A stretch of 64,000 nucleotides of DNA, from positions 15,606,001 through 15,670,000 of the forward strand of contig NC_083383.1 in the NCBI RefSeq assembly GCF_031755915.1. Reading direction: 5' to 3'. The DNA comes from Ziziphus jujuba. Taxonomy: Eukaryota > Streptophyta > Magnoliopsida > Rosales > Rhamnaceae. Under the pieces are notes generated by a model. It made no database searches. It was not told the origin of the DNA and saw only the letters and a list, made by a program, of their open reading frames with translations. The translations under genes were made by a program, and so were the position numbers. This document shows, piece after piece, positions 21,255 through 34,083 of this stretch. Each line of letters begins with the position of its first letter. Position 1 is the stretch's first letter.

Positions 21255-24200
21255 TTATGCTATGCCAATCATAGATCGACTATCATATTGTAAACTTATT
21301 GCTGGCACAGGTTTAAGCCACCTCAGAATGTCCTCTAAAAATTGGTGTAGCCATTCTGCCTCTTTACCACATTTATCCAATGCGATAAACTCAGATTCCA
21401 TAGTGGATCGAGCTATCATAATTTGTTTTGAGGACTTCCATGTCACGGCTGCACCCGTTAATGTGAATACATAGCTACTTATGGATTTTGAGTCCTTGAT
21501 ATCTGATATCCAATTTGCATCATTGTATCTTTCTAATACAGTAGGATATCTTGTATAGTGCAGTCCATATTCAAGAGTATATCGCAAGTACATTAGTACT
21601 CTGGCGATCCATTTTCAATGATCTTCATTTGGATTACTCGTGTATCTACTCAATCTACTTATTGCATAGGTGAAGTTTGGTCTGGTATAACTCATCAAGT
21701 ACATCAGATTTCCAATCACCGTTACACATTCTACTTGAGATACACTTTCTCCTTTATTTTTGGATAAACGTAAACTCATATCTATGGGTGTTCTGGCTAT
21801 ATTTGTATCATCATTACTAAATTTAGCCAGTATTTTATCTACATAATACATCTGACTAAGAATGATTCCATTCAAAGTCCTCGTGATTTTCATACCTAAA
21901 ATCACATCCGCAAGTCCCATATCTTTCATGTCAAATTTGAAATTTAACATGGCTTTTGTAGTTCGGATCATATTTTTGTCACTACCTACTATGAGTAAGT
22001 CATCTACATATAAACATAGAATAACATATTCATTCTCTGTATTTTTTACATAGATATATTTGTCACATTCATTTATCTTAAACCTCTCATTTGGCATGGC
22101 ATTATCAAATTTTTGATGCCATTGCTTTGTAGCTTGTCAAGTCTATATAAGGATTTTACCAATCTAGACTTTTTTTTCTTGTCCTAGAATGGTGAAACCC
22201 TCAAGTTGCTCTATGTAGATCTCCATTCAGAAAGGTTGTTTTCACATCCATTTGATGTACTTTAAGATTTTGTAATGCAATGATCGTCAGTACCATACTT
22301 ATGGAATTTATTCTTGTTATTGGAAACTAAGTGTCAAAATAGTCAAGGCCTTCCTTTTGCTTGTATCCCTTAATTACAAGCCTTACCTTGTATTTATCTA
22401 TTGTTCCATCTGCTTTCATCTTCCTTTTAAAGATCCATTTCTAATGCAAAGGTTTACAACCTGGAGGAAGATCTACTAATTCCCAAGTATGATTCTGCAA
22501 GATGAAATCAATCTCACTTTTTATAGCTTCTTTCCATAAATTCCCTTAAGAAGAATTTATGGCTTCTTAGAATCTTTGAGCTTCACTTTCTAGCATATAA
22601 GTAAGAAAATCCGGACCGTAGGATTTTTCGATTCTTACTCATTTGCTACGTCTAATCTTACCCTCAGTCTTATCTTCATTCTCTTGTTCTCGATCACTAT
22701 CGTTATTATCATCACTGATAGCATCATAAGTTCATTTAGACGAACTCGGTCCTTCTTCCATTTTATATGGAAAAATATGTTCAAAAAATAATGCATTTTT
22801 CGATTCCATTATTGTGTTCTTGTGTAATCAGGAGTTTCTGACCTATACACAAGGAACCGATACGTACTACTATTCTGTGTATATCTTATAAAGATGAATC
22901 AACAGTTTTAGGACCTATTTTCACCTTCTTAGGTGTAAGTATCACTACTTTGGCTAGACACCTCCACACTTGTAAATATTTGTAGGATGGTTGTCTTCCC
23001 TTCCACAACTCATAGGATGTCTTTACCTAATCTTTTCGGGACACCTTATTTAAAAGGTCGTTCGCCGAGAAAATGGCTTCCCCTCATAAATTCTGAGGTA
23101 CTCTAGAACTTATCAGTATTGCATGTATCATTTCCTTTAAAGTTATATTTTTCCATTCAGCTACACCATTTGATTATGGCGAATATGGTGGAGTAACTTC
23201 ATGTATTATGCCATGTTAAGCACAATACTCTCCAAATGGAGTTACATATTCTCCACCACGATCACTTCTGATCACTTTAACTTTCCTGTTGAGTTGATTT
23301 TCAACTTCCATTTTATAGAGAATAAATTTCTCTATAGCCTCATCCTTACCCTTAAGCAAGTACACATAGCAGTATTTCGTACTATTATCAATAAAGGTAA
23401 TAAAATACTTATTACCACCTCTAGTAGGTGCGAATTTTAAATCACATACATCACTATGTATTAAATCTAAAAGTTCATTATTTCTATCAATTGCTTGATA
23501 TGATGACCTCTTTGATTTTGCTTCCACACAAGTTTCACACTTATGATTGCAATTAATTTCAAACGTGGGAATATGATTTAAGTTAATTAACCTCTGCAGA
23601 GAATTAAAATTAACATGTCCTAGTCTACCATGCCACAAAATGGAAGACACAAGCGAGTAAACAGAAGAAGTATTAGCTTTATTTATTTCTTTTGGTTTTA
23701 TAGTCATTACATTGAGTTTAAACAAACCATTGACTACATAGCCCTTTCTCACAAACATCCCAAATTTGGACAAAATAACCTTATTTGTCTCAAATATTAA
23801 GCAAAAACCATGTTTGCTCAATAGCGATTCAAATACCAAATTCTTATGAATATCTGTAACATACAGTACATTATTCAGAGTCAGCTTTTTTCTAGAGGTT
23901 ATCTTCAGGATTACTTTTCCCTCACCTTAGATTTATGAGGTAGCAGAGCTACCCATGAACAGCTTCTCCCCATTCTTCTTTGGTTCGAAGGAAGTGAACA
24001 TGGTCCTATCCGAACACACGTGGCAGGTCGTACCAGTATCTACCCACCACTCTCTAGGATTAGATCCCACCAGGTTCACCTCAGAGATTACAGCACTAAG
24101 GTCAATGTTATCAACCTCTCAAGTTACGTCTTCTATCACCTATGCCTAGTTTCTCTTTCTTTTTGGCAGCCTATATTCCGTAGCTCTATGACCTATCTTG

Positions 24201-24950
24201 TCACAGTTGAAGCACTTGCCTTGAAACTTGACCTTCTTGGAGATTCTTTCTTTAGGCCCCAGCTTGGAAGCTTTTCTAGTATTCTTCTTGTTCTTGGAGC
24301 TCTGACCATGCTCCACAACATTGGCCTTCAACACGGCCTTCAAAGCTTTTTTATCAGACTTGTTGTTGTCATCTTCAATGCGAAGCTTGCTAATAAGAGC
24401 GTCCATATCCATCTCCTTTCTTTTATGCTTCAGATAATTCCTTAAGTCACTTTCAGCAAGCCACTTGTAAAGCTTCATTCATGATCACCCCTTTAGCAAG
24501 CATTTCTTGAATTAGCACTTGCAACTCATGTACCTGATTCATTAATGGCTTCATGTCTACCATCATGTAGTTTAAGAATCAGCCTGTAATAAACTTTCCT
24601 AAACCCGCATTCTCAGTTTTGCACTTCCGGTTCAGTGTTTCCCACAGCTCCTTAGCTGACTTTGTGCCATAGTATACACCATATAGGGCATCAGACAGGC
24701 CATTCAGGACATAATTCTGACATAAATAATCGAAATTATTCCATGTATCCACCGCCATGAGTGTCTCCTTATCACTCTCTTCACTACTTGATGGCACATC
24801 TTCAGTCAAGTACCACGTAAGTCCTAGCGTGGTAAAGTAAAATAGCATTTCTGCTGCCACCTCTTGAAGTTTGCTCAATTGAACTTCTCAGGTTTCTCTT
24901 CGTAACTAGCAGAAGGAGGCATTTGAATCCCAGAAGTCTGAGTAGGCACA
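21255..24950 (-). pseudogene. Copia gag-pol polyprotein, broken
   Basis: From right to left: gag start PPSASYEEKPEKFN (about 24930), a gag frame at 24579..24878, then the zinc knuckle CFNCDKIGHRATEYRLPKRK (third Cys replaced by Tyr) near 24146..24230. Protease gives WWVDTGTTCHVCSD (about 24050). Integrase (23216..23839) has H-x4-H in WHGRLGHVNF, C-x2-C in CETC, and the DDE residues in HSDVCDL, TFIDNSTKY and DRGGEYVTPF. Reverse transcriptase contains the intact YVDD box (LCLYVDDLLIVGS, 21615..22097). RNase H (21255..21593) carries YNDANWISD and [14 protein letters not shown] and RNase H are separated by a stop, and other stops lie between about 22100 and 23200. Confidence 0.88.
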
Positions 24951-25124
24951 GTCCTATTGTCTCCACTTGCTACTTCTGTACAATCACAAAACATAAATCA
25001 ATTAGTTGTTATTTTCTATCTCAACAAACTAATTAAAACCAATTTCCAAAATGAAAACACATAAAAATGTGATTTTTAGAGTTTCTGCATATACCCATAA
25101 AAAATATTGTTCACACGTCATTGT

Positions 25125-25515
25125 TCATTGCCACGTGGTATAGTGCTGACGTGGAACATCACCATGTCATCATAATGCTGATGTGGTACTACCACATGGC
25201 ACATCTTATGCCGTGGCAAGGAAAATGTCCATTGTTGACAGACATGTGTCACCCACAGAGACCGACACATGTCACCTATATCAAGTCGACACATGGCGTA
25301 TTTGGAAGGCGACACATGGTTGATGCAAAAGACGAACACGTGTCACCTATGAAAGGTCGACATGTGTCCCCACTCATTGTGTGACACGTGGCTTCATGAC
25401 TATGTGACTCGTGGCCTCATCATGGTGCGCCACATTGCCTCATCACTATGCGACACTTATCAGCGTTTTGTGTCGCCACATGTCACTCTCTCATCACGAT
25501 ACATGTCGAGCCCAT
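25125..25515. repeat. Degenerate array of CACGTG/CACATG palindromes in the copia leader
   Basis: About 14 occurrences of a short motif close to (c/t)gacac(a/g)tg(g/tcacc), spaced roughly 20-26 bp: for example ccacgtgg (25131), cgacacatgtcacc (25262), cgacacatgg (about 25288 and 25310), gaacacgtgtcacc (25334), tgacacgtgg (25380). The array lies between the 5' LTR and gag of the copia element, where a leader would be. Long frames on both strands here are by-products of the repeat. Confidence 0.75.
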
Positions 25516-26141
25516 TTTCAATTGGGCAGTTTCTCTTAGGCCTGGGTTTGAATCGGGCTTGGGTTTTGGGCTGAACAGTAGCCTGTTCTAACCATGGGCT
25601 GGGCTTTGAAACTGGGTCAAGTGTAACAGAATTTTAAAATTTAGGCCCACTAACCTAGAATCATACCCAAACCCATTTTTCCGACCCGTTAACTTGAATT
25701 TTAACCTGTCTTTAACCTTCAGCCGAGTTTTCTCGACTTGTTTTCCTGATAAACGGATTTTTCTGATCCAGTTCAAATTTCCAACTAAATTCCACCGTTC
25801 CGGCGACCAAAAAATGCCGAAAATACCCAAAATGTTTAGAAATTAATGGACAATTCAGTTTTTGAAAAAAAATTTGATTTAAAATAAAATATAATAATTG
25901 CCAAAAAATTTTTAAACCTCACGAGTTTGGTGCAAATTTTTTTTTTATTTCTACATCCAAATCAAACAAAACAATTATAAAATCACAGATCTAAAAGGAA
26001 ATAATACAATAATGGACAAATAAAGTTTGAATTAACTAAAATTTACAAAATGCCCAAAGAAACATTCCCCTCAAACTCACAAGTAAAAAGAAATTTTTTT
26101 TTTCCTTCATCAAAACCCGTAGCACACAATTCACAAAACCA

Positions 26142-26143
<2 letters not shown>

Positions 26144-26175
<32 letters not shown>
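26144..26175. repeat. (AT)n microsatellite
   Basis: Sixteen or so AT dinucleotides without interruption, inside the copia leader. Confidence 0.9.
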
Positions 26176-26177
<2 letters not shown>

Positions 26178-26275
26178 CATATATATGCATTATATATACA
26201 ACAACCAATCATAATAAATAAATCAAATCTCCACATATATATACATATATAAAAATTGCGAAAACGTCTTAAGAT

Positions 26276-26865
26276 TGTTAGGAAAAATAAATGTAGATAT
26301 ATATGTGGAAAAATTAATGCAAAATAAATAACATTACATAAAATAATCAAATAAATTTTAGAACCTGTAGATCCTTGTTAATGGTCTGTTCTTTGTAAAA
26401 TTGACCGAGGCATGTGTGGTACCACAGTGTCCTTAAGACGTTTTCGTCCACCGGTGTAGGAGTTTTGTGACGAACGTCTCCCAGGACACAACAGCTGTAA
26501 AAGCTTTCAGATCTAGCACCTCTGAAGCTTTCCTCTTCGAACTATCAACATACCTATACTTTACCACTGTCACTAGTTTTTCTCTCTGTTTTCACGTATT
26601 TCTTAAAAACCCAAATTTCTGTGTTTTTTCACTAAATTGTAAAAACCGAAAAGAACATTGAAAACAATGTGTGTGCTTAAACCTCTCAACTCATAGTTTT
26701 TGTTTCCTTGAAACTCTTAACACTCCTTTTTTCAAAAATAATATTTATTTCTTTTATTTTAAACAAATCCCACGAAATACAACTGTTAGGAAAATACATC
26801 AGAGGCCCAAAGCTTTTAAAGACCCAAAAATCATTCACAATTGGTTTTGGCCCAAAACTATAACA
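26276..26865 (-). repeat. Copia 5' LTR
   Basis: Starts TGTTAGGAAAAATA and ends CTATAACA in + orientation. It is the partner of 19895..20485. Confidence 0.9.
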
Positions 26866-26869
26866 TTAA

Positions 26870-27800
26870 ATGCAAAGAAACAAATGCAAAAGAGTCGAAG
26901 AAACATACACCAGCAAACCAAATTGATTTCCAATAAACTCTGGTTGCAAAAGAACAAGTTAAAAACATGTGGGAAATAGAATCCTCATGCGTTTTTACAA
27001 GTAGGACAATGAGATGCCAAACTAACATCTTTAGCTCAAAACACCTCACTAATAAGGAGTTTATTCTGAAGTAAACACCAACCAAAAAAGGACCATGTAG
27101 GCGGAACATATTTGGCCTAAATAAATTTATACCACTCTTGTAAAGTGAACTTATCTAACAAATGGAGATACATATATCCAGAAACTGAAACTAAACCAAA
27201 TTATTAATCAAAACTAAAATTCGGGGTAGAAGCCATTGCAGCTAACACCTATCCATGGAATTGAGAACTAAAATTAAAACACTTCAATAGCTTTCCGGAT
27301 GTCAATTTTCATGGCTATAGTACCTCCAAAATACTTCCTATCCAAAATGTTAGCATAATAAGATGCAGCGATAATGAAATCCTACGTATTCCTACCATGA
27401 ACAAATCCAAATTGACTTGCGGATACAGTTTGTGAAGCAATCTTAAATAATCTATTAAGTAAAAAGTTACCAATACAATTGGATGAGACTTATCAATGGA
27501 CAAGGCATCCTGAGCAAAAACAAGAAAATTAGAGTTAAGACTAGGTTCTAAGAAACTAGGAGAAAAGAAAAACCTGACAATGGCAATTACATCTATACCA
27601 ATAATATGCCAAAATGTTTGGTAGAAAACCCTGGTAAAACCATCTAGGACCCAAGCACTATTGGCATTTAAAGAAAAAATGAATAGTGTGAAATGACTTT
27701 TACAATTTAAAGACTCATCATGACAAACACATAGATTGGCATAATTAAACAAAGCTATATAGTATTGAATTATGTGATAATGAATCATCTATAGGTTAGA
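26870..27800 (-). pseudogene. LINE reverse transcriptase and zinc-binding region, broken
   Basis: A 157-aa open frame at 27315..27788 carries WVLDGFTRVFYQTFWHIIG and SFLEPSLNSNF, matching the plant L1-type RT block around G-P-D-G-F. A second frame gives YYANILDRKYFGGTIAM followed by KIDIRKA, the catalytic Asp region before a stop. The 83-aa frame at 26858..27109 is the zf-RVT block with C/H residues in THEDSISHMFLTC. Frames are offset and contain stops. Confidence 0.75.
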
Positions 27801-28019
27801 TGTCAACAACCCATCCACCATTAAAATAGATAAAGGCTTCAACGTCTTTCAAACCTAAAGCATGGAATGGAAAATAGAGGGATTTTGGTCACCCTCCATT
27901 AATCACCTAACTAGATATTGATCTTTCAATAATTTCTTCTGACAACGAATATCCAAATCTACCTGAGCATTGGCATTAGTTTTATTTGAAACAAGTTCAT
28001 CTAAGGAGCCATACCAAGC

Positions 28020-28330
28020 AATGGCATCCTGAGCTTTCTACTAATGGAGTTTGTCTTCAACAATATGAGCATGTAAGTTCTTAAAAGGACACCCCTATTC
28101 TAACTCTTAATAGCACTATTAACATTCTTAAACTTTGACATCATCCTTAATAGTAGTCTTAACATTCTTAAGCTTCATTTGAGAAGCCATGCCTAGTAAT
28201 GGCGCCCTATGCTTCTTATAAAGTTTGACCTTAGCAATATGAGCACGTAAGTCCATAGAACACCTTTATTCCAACTCTTAATAGTAGTCTTAAAATTCTT
28301 GAGCTTCAACATCATTTTACAAATGGGATT
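28020..28330. repeat. Tandem duplication of about 174 bp in the LINE
   Basis: caatatgagcatgtaagtt at 28061 recurs as caatatgagcacgtaagtc at 28235, with matching flanks (ctcttaatag, cattcttaa). The period is 174 bp. The copies are diverged. Confidence 0.7.
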
Positions 28331-28815
28331 GTCATTAATCGAAATCGACCAAGCATCTCCACAATTTGAAAAAAGATGCATCTATTGTCTACATCGAAAG
28401 AAAACAAAAAGGCCTAGGACTGAAAAGAGAATAATTTCCATAACTTAACAAAAGAAGATTATGGTTAGAACAATGTCAAGGTAAAGCCAAGCATTACATT
28501 GAATCCCAAAATAGCAGACTGGCTTGAGAACAAAAAGATCAATCCATTACATAACATCTTACCCCACACTAAGCCTAAGTGGAAAAAGATCCTTTTGTAT
28601 CAATGGGAATAATATTTGCACCTTCAATAGCATACAAAACTCCTAAAGTGTAAAATGCAAAGAAACATGTCTAATATTCTCATAAGCACCCAAAACAAAA
28701 TTAAAATCAATAACAATAGTCCAAGTGTCATTTGCAGAAGTACTAAAATGATTAAAAAGAAAAAATCTGTCAAAGAGAACATCCACAAGCTTGAAAACTC
28801 TAGCATAAACCAAAT

Positions 28816-28951
28816 TTATATAATGTTTATGCCTTAAATACAAAAAAATTAATCATCATTTGTTGTTTATCCTTATAAAGCAAAGTTATATAATGTTTAT
28901 GCCTTAAAAAAAAATTAATCATCATTTGTTGTTTGTCCTTATAAAGCAAAG
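28816..28951. repeat. Tandem duplication of about 68 bp in the LINE
   Basis: tatataatgtttatgcctta through ccttataaagcaaag occurs twice back to back with few differences. Confidence 0.85.
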
Positions 28952-29155
28952 GGAAGTCAGAAAATTAGACTGGAAATAAGCAACCAAATAGTAGGTAAAA
29001 CATCAGCTATTGGGTTAACCTCAACCAACCAATTGCAAATCCAATGAGCTCTAAAAAGATGGAGAAACAGATTGCTAATCCACCAGGGGCTTCGCTGCGT
29101 AAAACAAAACTAGGTTTGTGTTCATGACAAATGCTGCGTAAGCTAATTGAGGTTA

Positions 29156-30309
29156 TGATACGAACCTAGGACGACCTGCTCCTAAACCCATATTATATTA
29201 GCCCGGATCTCAATTAAGTTCAAGTTCTAATGGAATGGACCTCAACCCCTAACCAAGCTGTGGTTAGAAACCTTGGTATAATGTAGACGCCACAATGGGG
29301 GATGGAAAACCTATTGATAAGTCAAGCTAAAACAACCAATTCTCTAATGGTGTTTTAAGTGTTCTCAAAGAACAAAGAGATAATTAATCTCACAAGTATT
29401 TTCTCAATCAAATCAAAGTTGTATTCTTATTGAAAAATAAGCCTTTAAATAGGCTACAAAGCCACAAAATAAAACCCTAAAACAAAGGAAAAATCGGCCA
29501 TACAAAGTAGTTTCCTATGGTGGCCGAAATTCTCACTCCTTTCCTAATCTAATTTGGATTAATTAATTCCTTTATTTTGAATTAGGAATTAATTAATTTA
29601 CAATGAAAATAATAAAGTAATAAATTTCCTAAACTTATTGTTCCAGAAAATAAATAAATAAAAACTAAAAAGTAATGGTAATTTCCTAAAACAAAAAGTA
29701 AAATCAAATTAGGAAACTATAATACTAGCTTTTTGATTAAGTTGACTTTGACCAATCTTTGACCAAATTGAGCTCCAAATCAGCTTCAGTATGCTTTGTA
29801 GGATGCAAAATAAGCTGAATATGAAGTTCCACACGTTGCCCATGCTTGGAAGAGGAAGAAAAAGCCAACTCAGCAAAATACAGTAAAGTCAGCACAAAAT
29901 ACAATAAAGTCAGCACAAAATACAGTAAAAAACAGACCAAATTTGAAGCTGTCCGTACAATCCCTTTTTGAATGCCTTTGAAGCTGCCTTGACTTGATTC
30001 CATATCCTCTTAGACATATGTATTGAATCCATAAAGAGTTGGAACCATTTCATGCTACCCGTTGTCCATATTTGCACAAAAACTGCTACCCGGGTTCGTA
30101 TCGGCTTCCACCATTTGTATGGTTAGGATAGGTCTTGGCTCTTTGGATATGGACAAGCCCTTTTGAGTATGCATTATTCCCTGGATAAAAGCAGCAATAT
30201 TATCCTTAACTTCATAACTTGAGCCCTAGTGATTGGCCCGGTCTTCATCCGTATCGAGTCAGTACTCCAGCGGGTTGTTGGTTGTGCGGGCTCGGGCGGA
30301 ATCACATCA
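29156..30309 (-). mobile_element. Solo LTR of a chromovirus-like gypsy element
   Basis: 1154 bp, TGATACGAACC to GGAATCACATCA in + orientation. It matches, inverted, the LTRs at 34570..35685, 41462..42557 and 45094..46230. The flanking 5-mers ggtta (29151..29155) and ggttt (30310..30314) agree at 4 of 5 bases, as expected for an aged target duplication, and no internal domain is attached on either side. A 5'-end remnant of pol coding (the ITR.KRF-like region) is retained inside the LTR. Confidence 0.78.
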
Positions 30310-30738
30310 GGTTTAGAGTTACTAATTCTGCACTAGTTTCAATAAAACAATTTCATTTAGGAAGGTTAAAAGTAGCTCTTGTAAAAGGGTTCAAACTAGG
30401 ATTCGCTATTTACAAAATTCCTTTGATTACGTTCACTCTTAAAAAGCCGACATCTATTTCTATTGGACTCTTTCTTCTTCTTAATTAAACCAAAGATCAC
30501 TCACCATCCTTAGTTACAACTATTGCTAAAGGTGTTGGATCAATAATACCCTTATAAAGGGTTTTAAAAGCCACTATGGCCATATTTGAAGTCGAATTTA
30601 AGTGAACCTCTAGAGATGAAGATAAAAAAGTATGCTCAGGAGTGCAATTTTGCTCTAAATGCACTACAAAGATGCATAAGGTGGAGATGAATTTGTCGCA
30701 TAGAGTCTGCTACAAAGGGAAATGTAGAGGACACTTGC
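30310..30738. other. Possible 5' part of the LINE
   Basis: Between the solo LTR and the Athila LTR. Minus-strand frames include a 113-aa stretch (30636..30977, which runs into the LTR). No motif is decisive. Position suggests it was continuous with the LINE before the solo LTR inserted. Confidence 0.3.
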
Positions 30739-32426
30739 TGATTAGTGAGCTTTAAACTTAGTACTCTATCATATTTTAGTTTAATTGTTTTGAAATTCTT
30801 CAAGCTTTTGGTTATATTTGATGTGTTTGTTCGATTTTGTAGAAAAATATTTAATGATGAATTTTGGAGATTATATGCTAAAAGATTGATATTTGTGAGT
30901 TTATTGGAGCTCTCTTTTAAAAGCCACCATAAAAAAGTTGAAGGATACGCTCGGGAATGAAGAGTTAAGGCATGCACAGTCTCACTAAGAGAGTGTACAC
31001 GCCACTTTTAGCTTCCTAAAGGCAAAAACCTACAGGCATGGTGTGTACACACTCTTTCAAGTGGTGCACATGCCACCTATAATGGCCACCAAAATCGAAG
31101 CAGAGTGCGTACTCTTTTCAAAAGAGTGTACATGCCATTTGCACAAAAATGTCCCCTATTTATTTTCAATTTTGGCTAAGCGTTGGAGAACGCATGGATC
31201 TTTAATAACGCATGTGACTTGCATGTGCCCTTTTATGAGCCATTTGATTAAGAATAAAGCGAGGAGATTAAGCTTAATAAGGTAAGGATATGTTGGCTTT
31301 CAAAAAGGTGGCTATATTATACCTAAATGGCCAAGAATCAATATCTTTAGCATGGAGACTACACCACAATTAAGAGAGAGAAAGTGTTTTTAGAGAGTGA
31401 AGCTTTAGGGATTTAGGATTTTCTTGAAGACCCAAGGATGGGTTGCTTAGAGGAGCCTTCTAGCTAAGAGTTTTCTTGTTTTTAATCTCTTTTCTTAATT
31501 TCTAGTTTTTATAATAGAATTTTTTGTTATTTTGTACAAGACAATCCTTAGGTCTTTGAAATTCTATTTTGTTTATATATTTGTTGTTTCTATGAACATG
31601 AATAGCTAAATCTTTGATCTAAGACCTTAATGTGTCTTGGATCTTGAATGTGATGAATTAATTTGTTTTATTAATGGTTTGTCTTAAGTTATTTGTGTTT
31701 CCTTTGATTAATTGATAACTATGCCCAATTAGAAAGAGAATTAGGTTGGATATGGTCTAGATTGAACAACTAGAGCTTGGATAAGCCTAATTAGTAGATT
31801 GAAAACTAGGTAAATGCAATCTAAGACCAATTGATCTTGAAAGAGTCTTTTTGGTCTTGGGCAATCTTAATCTTGGCTTTAATTAAGTTTGAAAAAACAA
31901 ATTTAGCTTGGGTAATTGGAAGGATAATTAACTGCTTGGGTAATTGGGAGAATTAGGAGGAGATTCCAATTTGAGTAATTTTTCATGTATCTTGCTTACC
32001 TTGAGAGAGAGAGTGAGTGAATTTAGAAACTCTTTGTTGATAATTGGAGAGGATTTGATCTTTGATTACCAAGTTTCATAGTCATGTGATTGGTTCAAGT
32101 GAAGTTAAGGTTCAAGAAGTTTTTATTCATATATTTCAAATACATTTGTATGGTGTTTGCTTTTATTTTCTTTAGATTTGCACTTTTAGTTGTTATGCTT
32201 TTTATCTTTGCAATTGTCTTAGATTTCAATTTCCTATATAAAATTAACTAGTGAACATCTTTATTATTTAGCTAAAATATTTTAAGGGCTAACACCATTC
32301 TTCATGTGAATGATACTCTTCTCATTTATTTCATTAGTTGAGACATCCATGCACTTGTGAGCATTACATCTAAATCAAGTTTTTGACTCTATTACCATAA
32401 ATTTAAGTTGTCGGCAATCATTAATC
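30739..32426 (+). repeat. Athila-like gypsy 5' LTR
   Basis: Starts near TGATTAGTGAGCTTTAAAC and ends near CAATCATTAATCA just before an Athila-type primer site. Its first 300 bp match 49210..49570 (ttgttttgaaattcttcaag, then tttagaga-type blocks, then gtgtacacgccacttttagc). Length (about 1.7 kb) suits Athila LTRs. Exact ends were set by comparison and are approximate. Confidence 0.65.
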
Positions 32427-32432
32427 AAGTTT

Positions 32433-32452
32433 TTAGTGCTATTGTTGGGGAT
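32433..32452 (+). promoter_or_regulatory. Degenerate tRNA-Asp primer-binding site
   Basis: tagtgctattgttggggatt resembles TGGCGCCGTTGCCGGGGA, the primer site usual for Athila elements, with several substitutions. It lies directly after the putative LTR end. Confidence 0.6.
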
Positions 32453-34083
32453 TATGTTGTTTGGTTTTGTTTTAGCTAATATAGGAGTTAAGGTTGTTAA
32501 TATTAGTTTAGAAATTTCTTTTAATTATGGTTTTCTTTGTGTTTGTGTTGGTTGTTGTTTAGTTTATGTTTCCTACTTTTTTTTATAGGTAAATGTGAAG
32601 AAGTCAAAATCCATAAATTGTGCCATCCAATTTAGAGCTTAAAATGTCTTTAACTTTAAGAAATGACAACATTACAAGAAAAATAGTTTCAAAATCAAAA
32701 GTTAGAAACTTTAGCAGAGAATCAAAACAATAAATTACCCCCATAATTTCATTCCTTAAAAGAACATCTTGAATAACCTATGTTTGATCATCTTTCAAGT
32801 ATTTATACCTAATCTATCAATGCAAACAATTTTGAGTGGAAACCCACTTTTATCACTGTTGTTCAACAAAAGCAATTTCATGATTTGGGTAACGAGGATA
32901 CTAACACTCATCAATGTTTTTAGAAGTGGTAGATACTATTAAGATGAATGGAGATGGTGAAGATGCTGCTAAATACATACTTTGTAATTGTGTTCTATCA
33001 CTATATAGGATGAGATAATGGAAAAATTCTTTAACAAAATTTTCCCTACTTTTAAGTCTTCACAAATGAAGTGAGATTAGCCAATTTAAGTAACAAGATT
33101 ATGAGTCATTACATGAGATGTGGGAAATATTCAAATATATATTGAGGAGATGTCCATAACATGGCTATGATGAATGGGGCGTATTAGTATTTTCTTTAAT
33201 GGTTTGCATGGACAAACTAAGTTTATTGCGAACAACTCAAATGGTGGTTCTTTCATGAAGAAAATAGTTGATGAAGCATTTACTTTACTTAAGGAATTGG
33301 CTTCAAATTCTTACAATTAGCCTACGAAGAGGAAAACAAAGAAACCTAGTGGTGTATTTGAGTAGATGCCTTCAATAGCTTAGTGTCCAAGGTTGATTGC
33401 TTTGTCACACCATTTGATTTCCTTTAATCAAGTTTCTAAGCCTATGGAGAATGTTTCTAGTGTTACCAATCCTACAAATGATACCACAAGTAAGCAATGT
33501 CAATTTTTGACAAACCAAAATAGGAATTATGTGTTTAAGACTAACAACAATGTGTCTAATTACTATAACCGTAATTTGAGGAACCATGAAAATGTTTCTT
33601 GGTCTAATCAAAAAGAATGTTATAAACCCACCACTTATTTTCTAAACCAAAGGAGAAGAAACCTCCTCTTGAAATGTTAATCTCATTTTTTACAGTGGAG
33701 ACAAAAGGTAGATTTAATAAAAATGAAGCTAAAGTTAATGGAATTGAGTTAATATGGGAGCCTCAATGAAGAACTTCGAGCACCAAATGGTACAACTTGC
33801 TATGAGTTCAAGGGCAATTCTAAAGGTTCATATGCTAACAATACTAAGCCTAATCCAAAGCAAGTGATGGCCATTGAATTGCGAAGTGGTAAAGTCTATG
33901 AAACTCTAATGCCAAGTGAATGTGGGCCTCTTTTAAAACCTCTTATTGATGATAAATCCTTTAATGAAGAAGTCACTGGGAAGAAAAGTGATTTTGATAA
34001 GGAAGTTGTTAAAAAGAAAAATATTGTTGAGAAGGGTCATGTGGTGTTGAGAATTTTAGTGTTGGTGATGAGAAAAAATCTTT

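Larger units (their letters stand above)
19895..26865 (-). mobile_element. Complete Ty1/copia retrotransposon inserted in the LINE
   Basis: LTRs of about 590 bp lie at 19895..20485 and 26276..26865, and the 5-bp target duplication ttaaa is exact (19890..19894 and 26866..26870). On the minus strand the domain order is gag, zinc knuckle, protease, integrase, reverse transcriptase, RNase H, which is the copia order. In a sample of about 80 aligned bases the two LTRs differ at roughly a tenth of positions, so the insertion is old. The polyprotein has several stops and shifts. No canonical tRNA-Met primer site was seen next to the 5' LTR. Confidence 0.92.
19123..29155 (-). mobile_element. L1-type LINE, split by a copia insertion
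   Basis: Minus-strand order: endonuclease (about 28850..28000, with TWTIVIDFNFVLGAYENIRH), reverse transcriptase (about 27800..27200, with DGFTRVFYQTFWHIIG and YFGGTIAMKIDIRKA), zinc-binding RT-associated region (about 27109..26870, with THEDSISHMFLTCSFATRVY), the copia insertion (19895..26865), then RNase H (about 19890..19270, with GWIKVNTNG and GTPGISRGGGVF). The 3' end shows minus-strand AATAAA (about 19148..19153) and a poly-A tail (poly-T on + at 19123..19139). Numerous stops make it inactive. The 5' part may continue beyond the solo LTR, at 30310..30738. Confidence 0.82.

Noticed and set aside
25118..25384. Overlapping 73-aa and 87-aa frames on opposite strands
   Set aside because: Both are products of the palindromic repeat in the copia leader; no family similarity.
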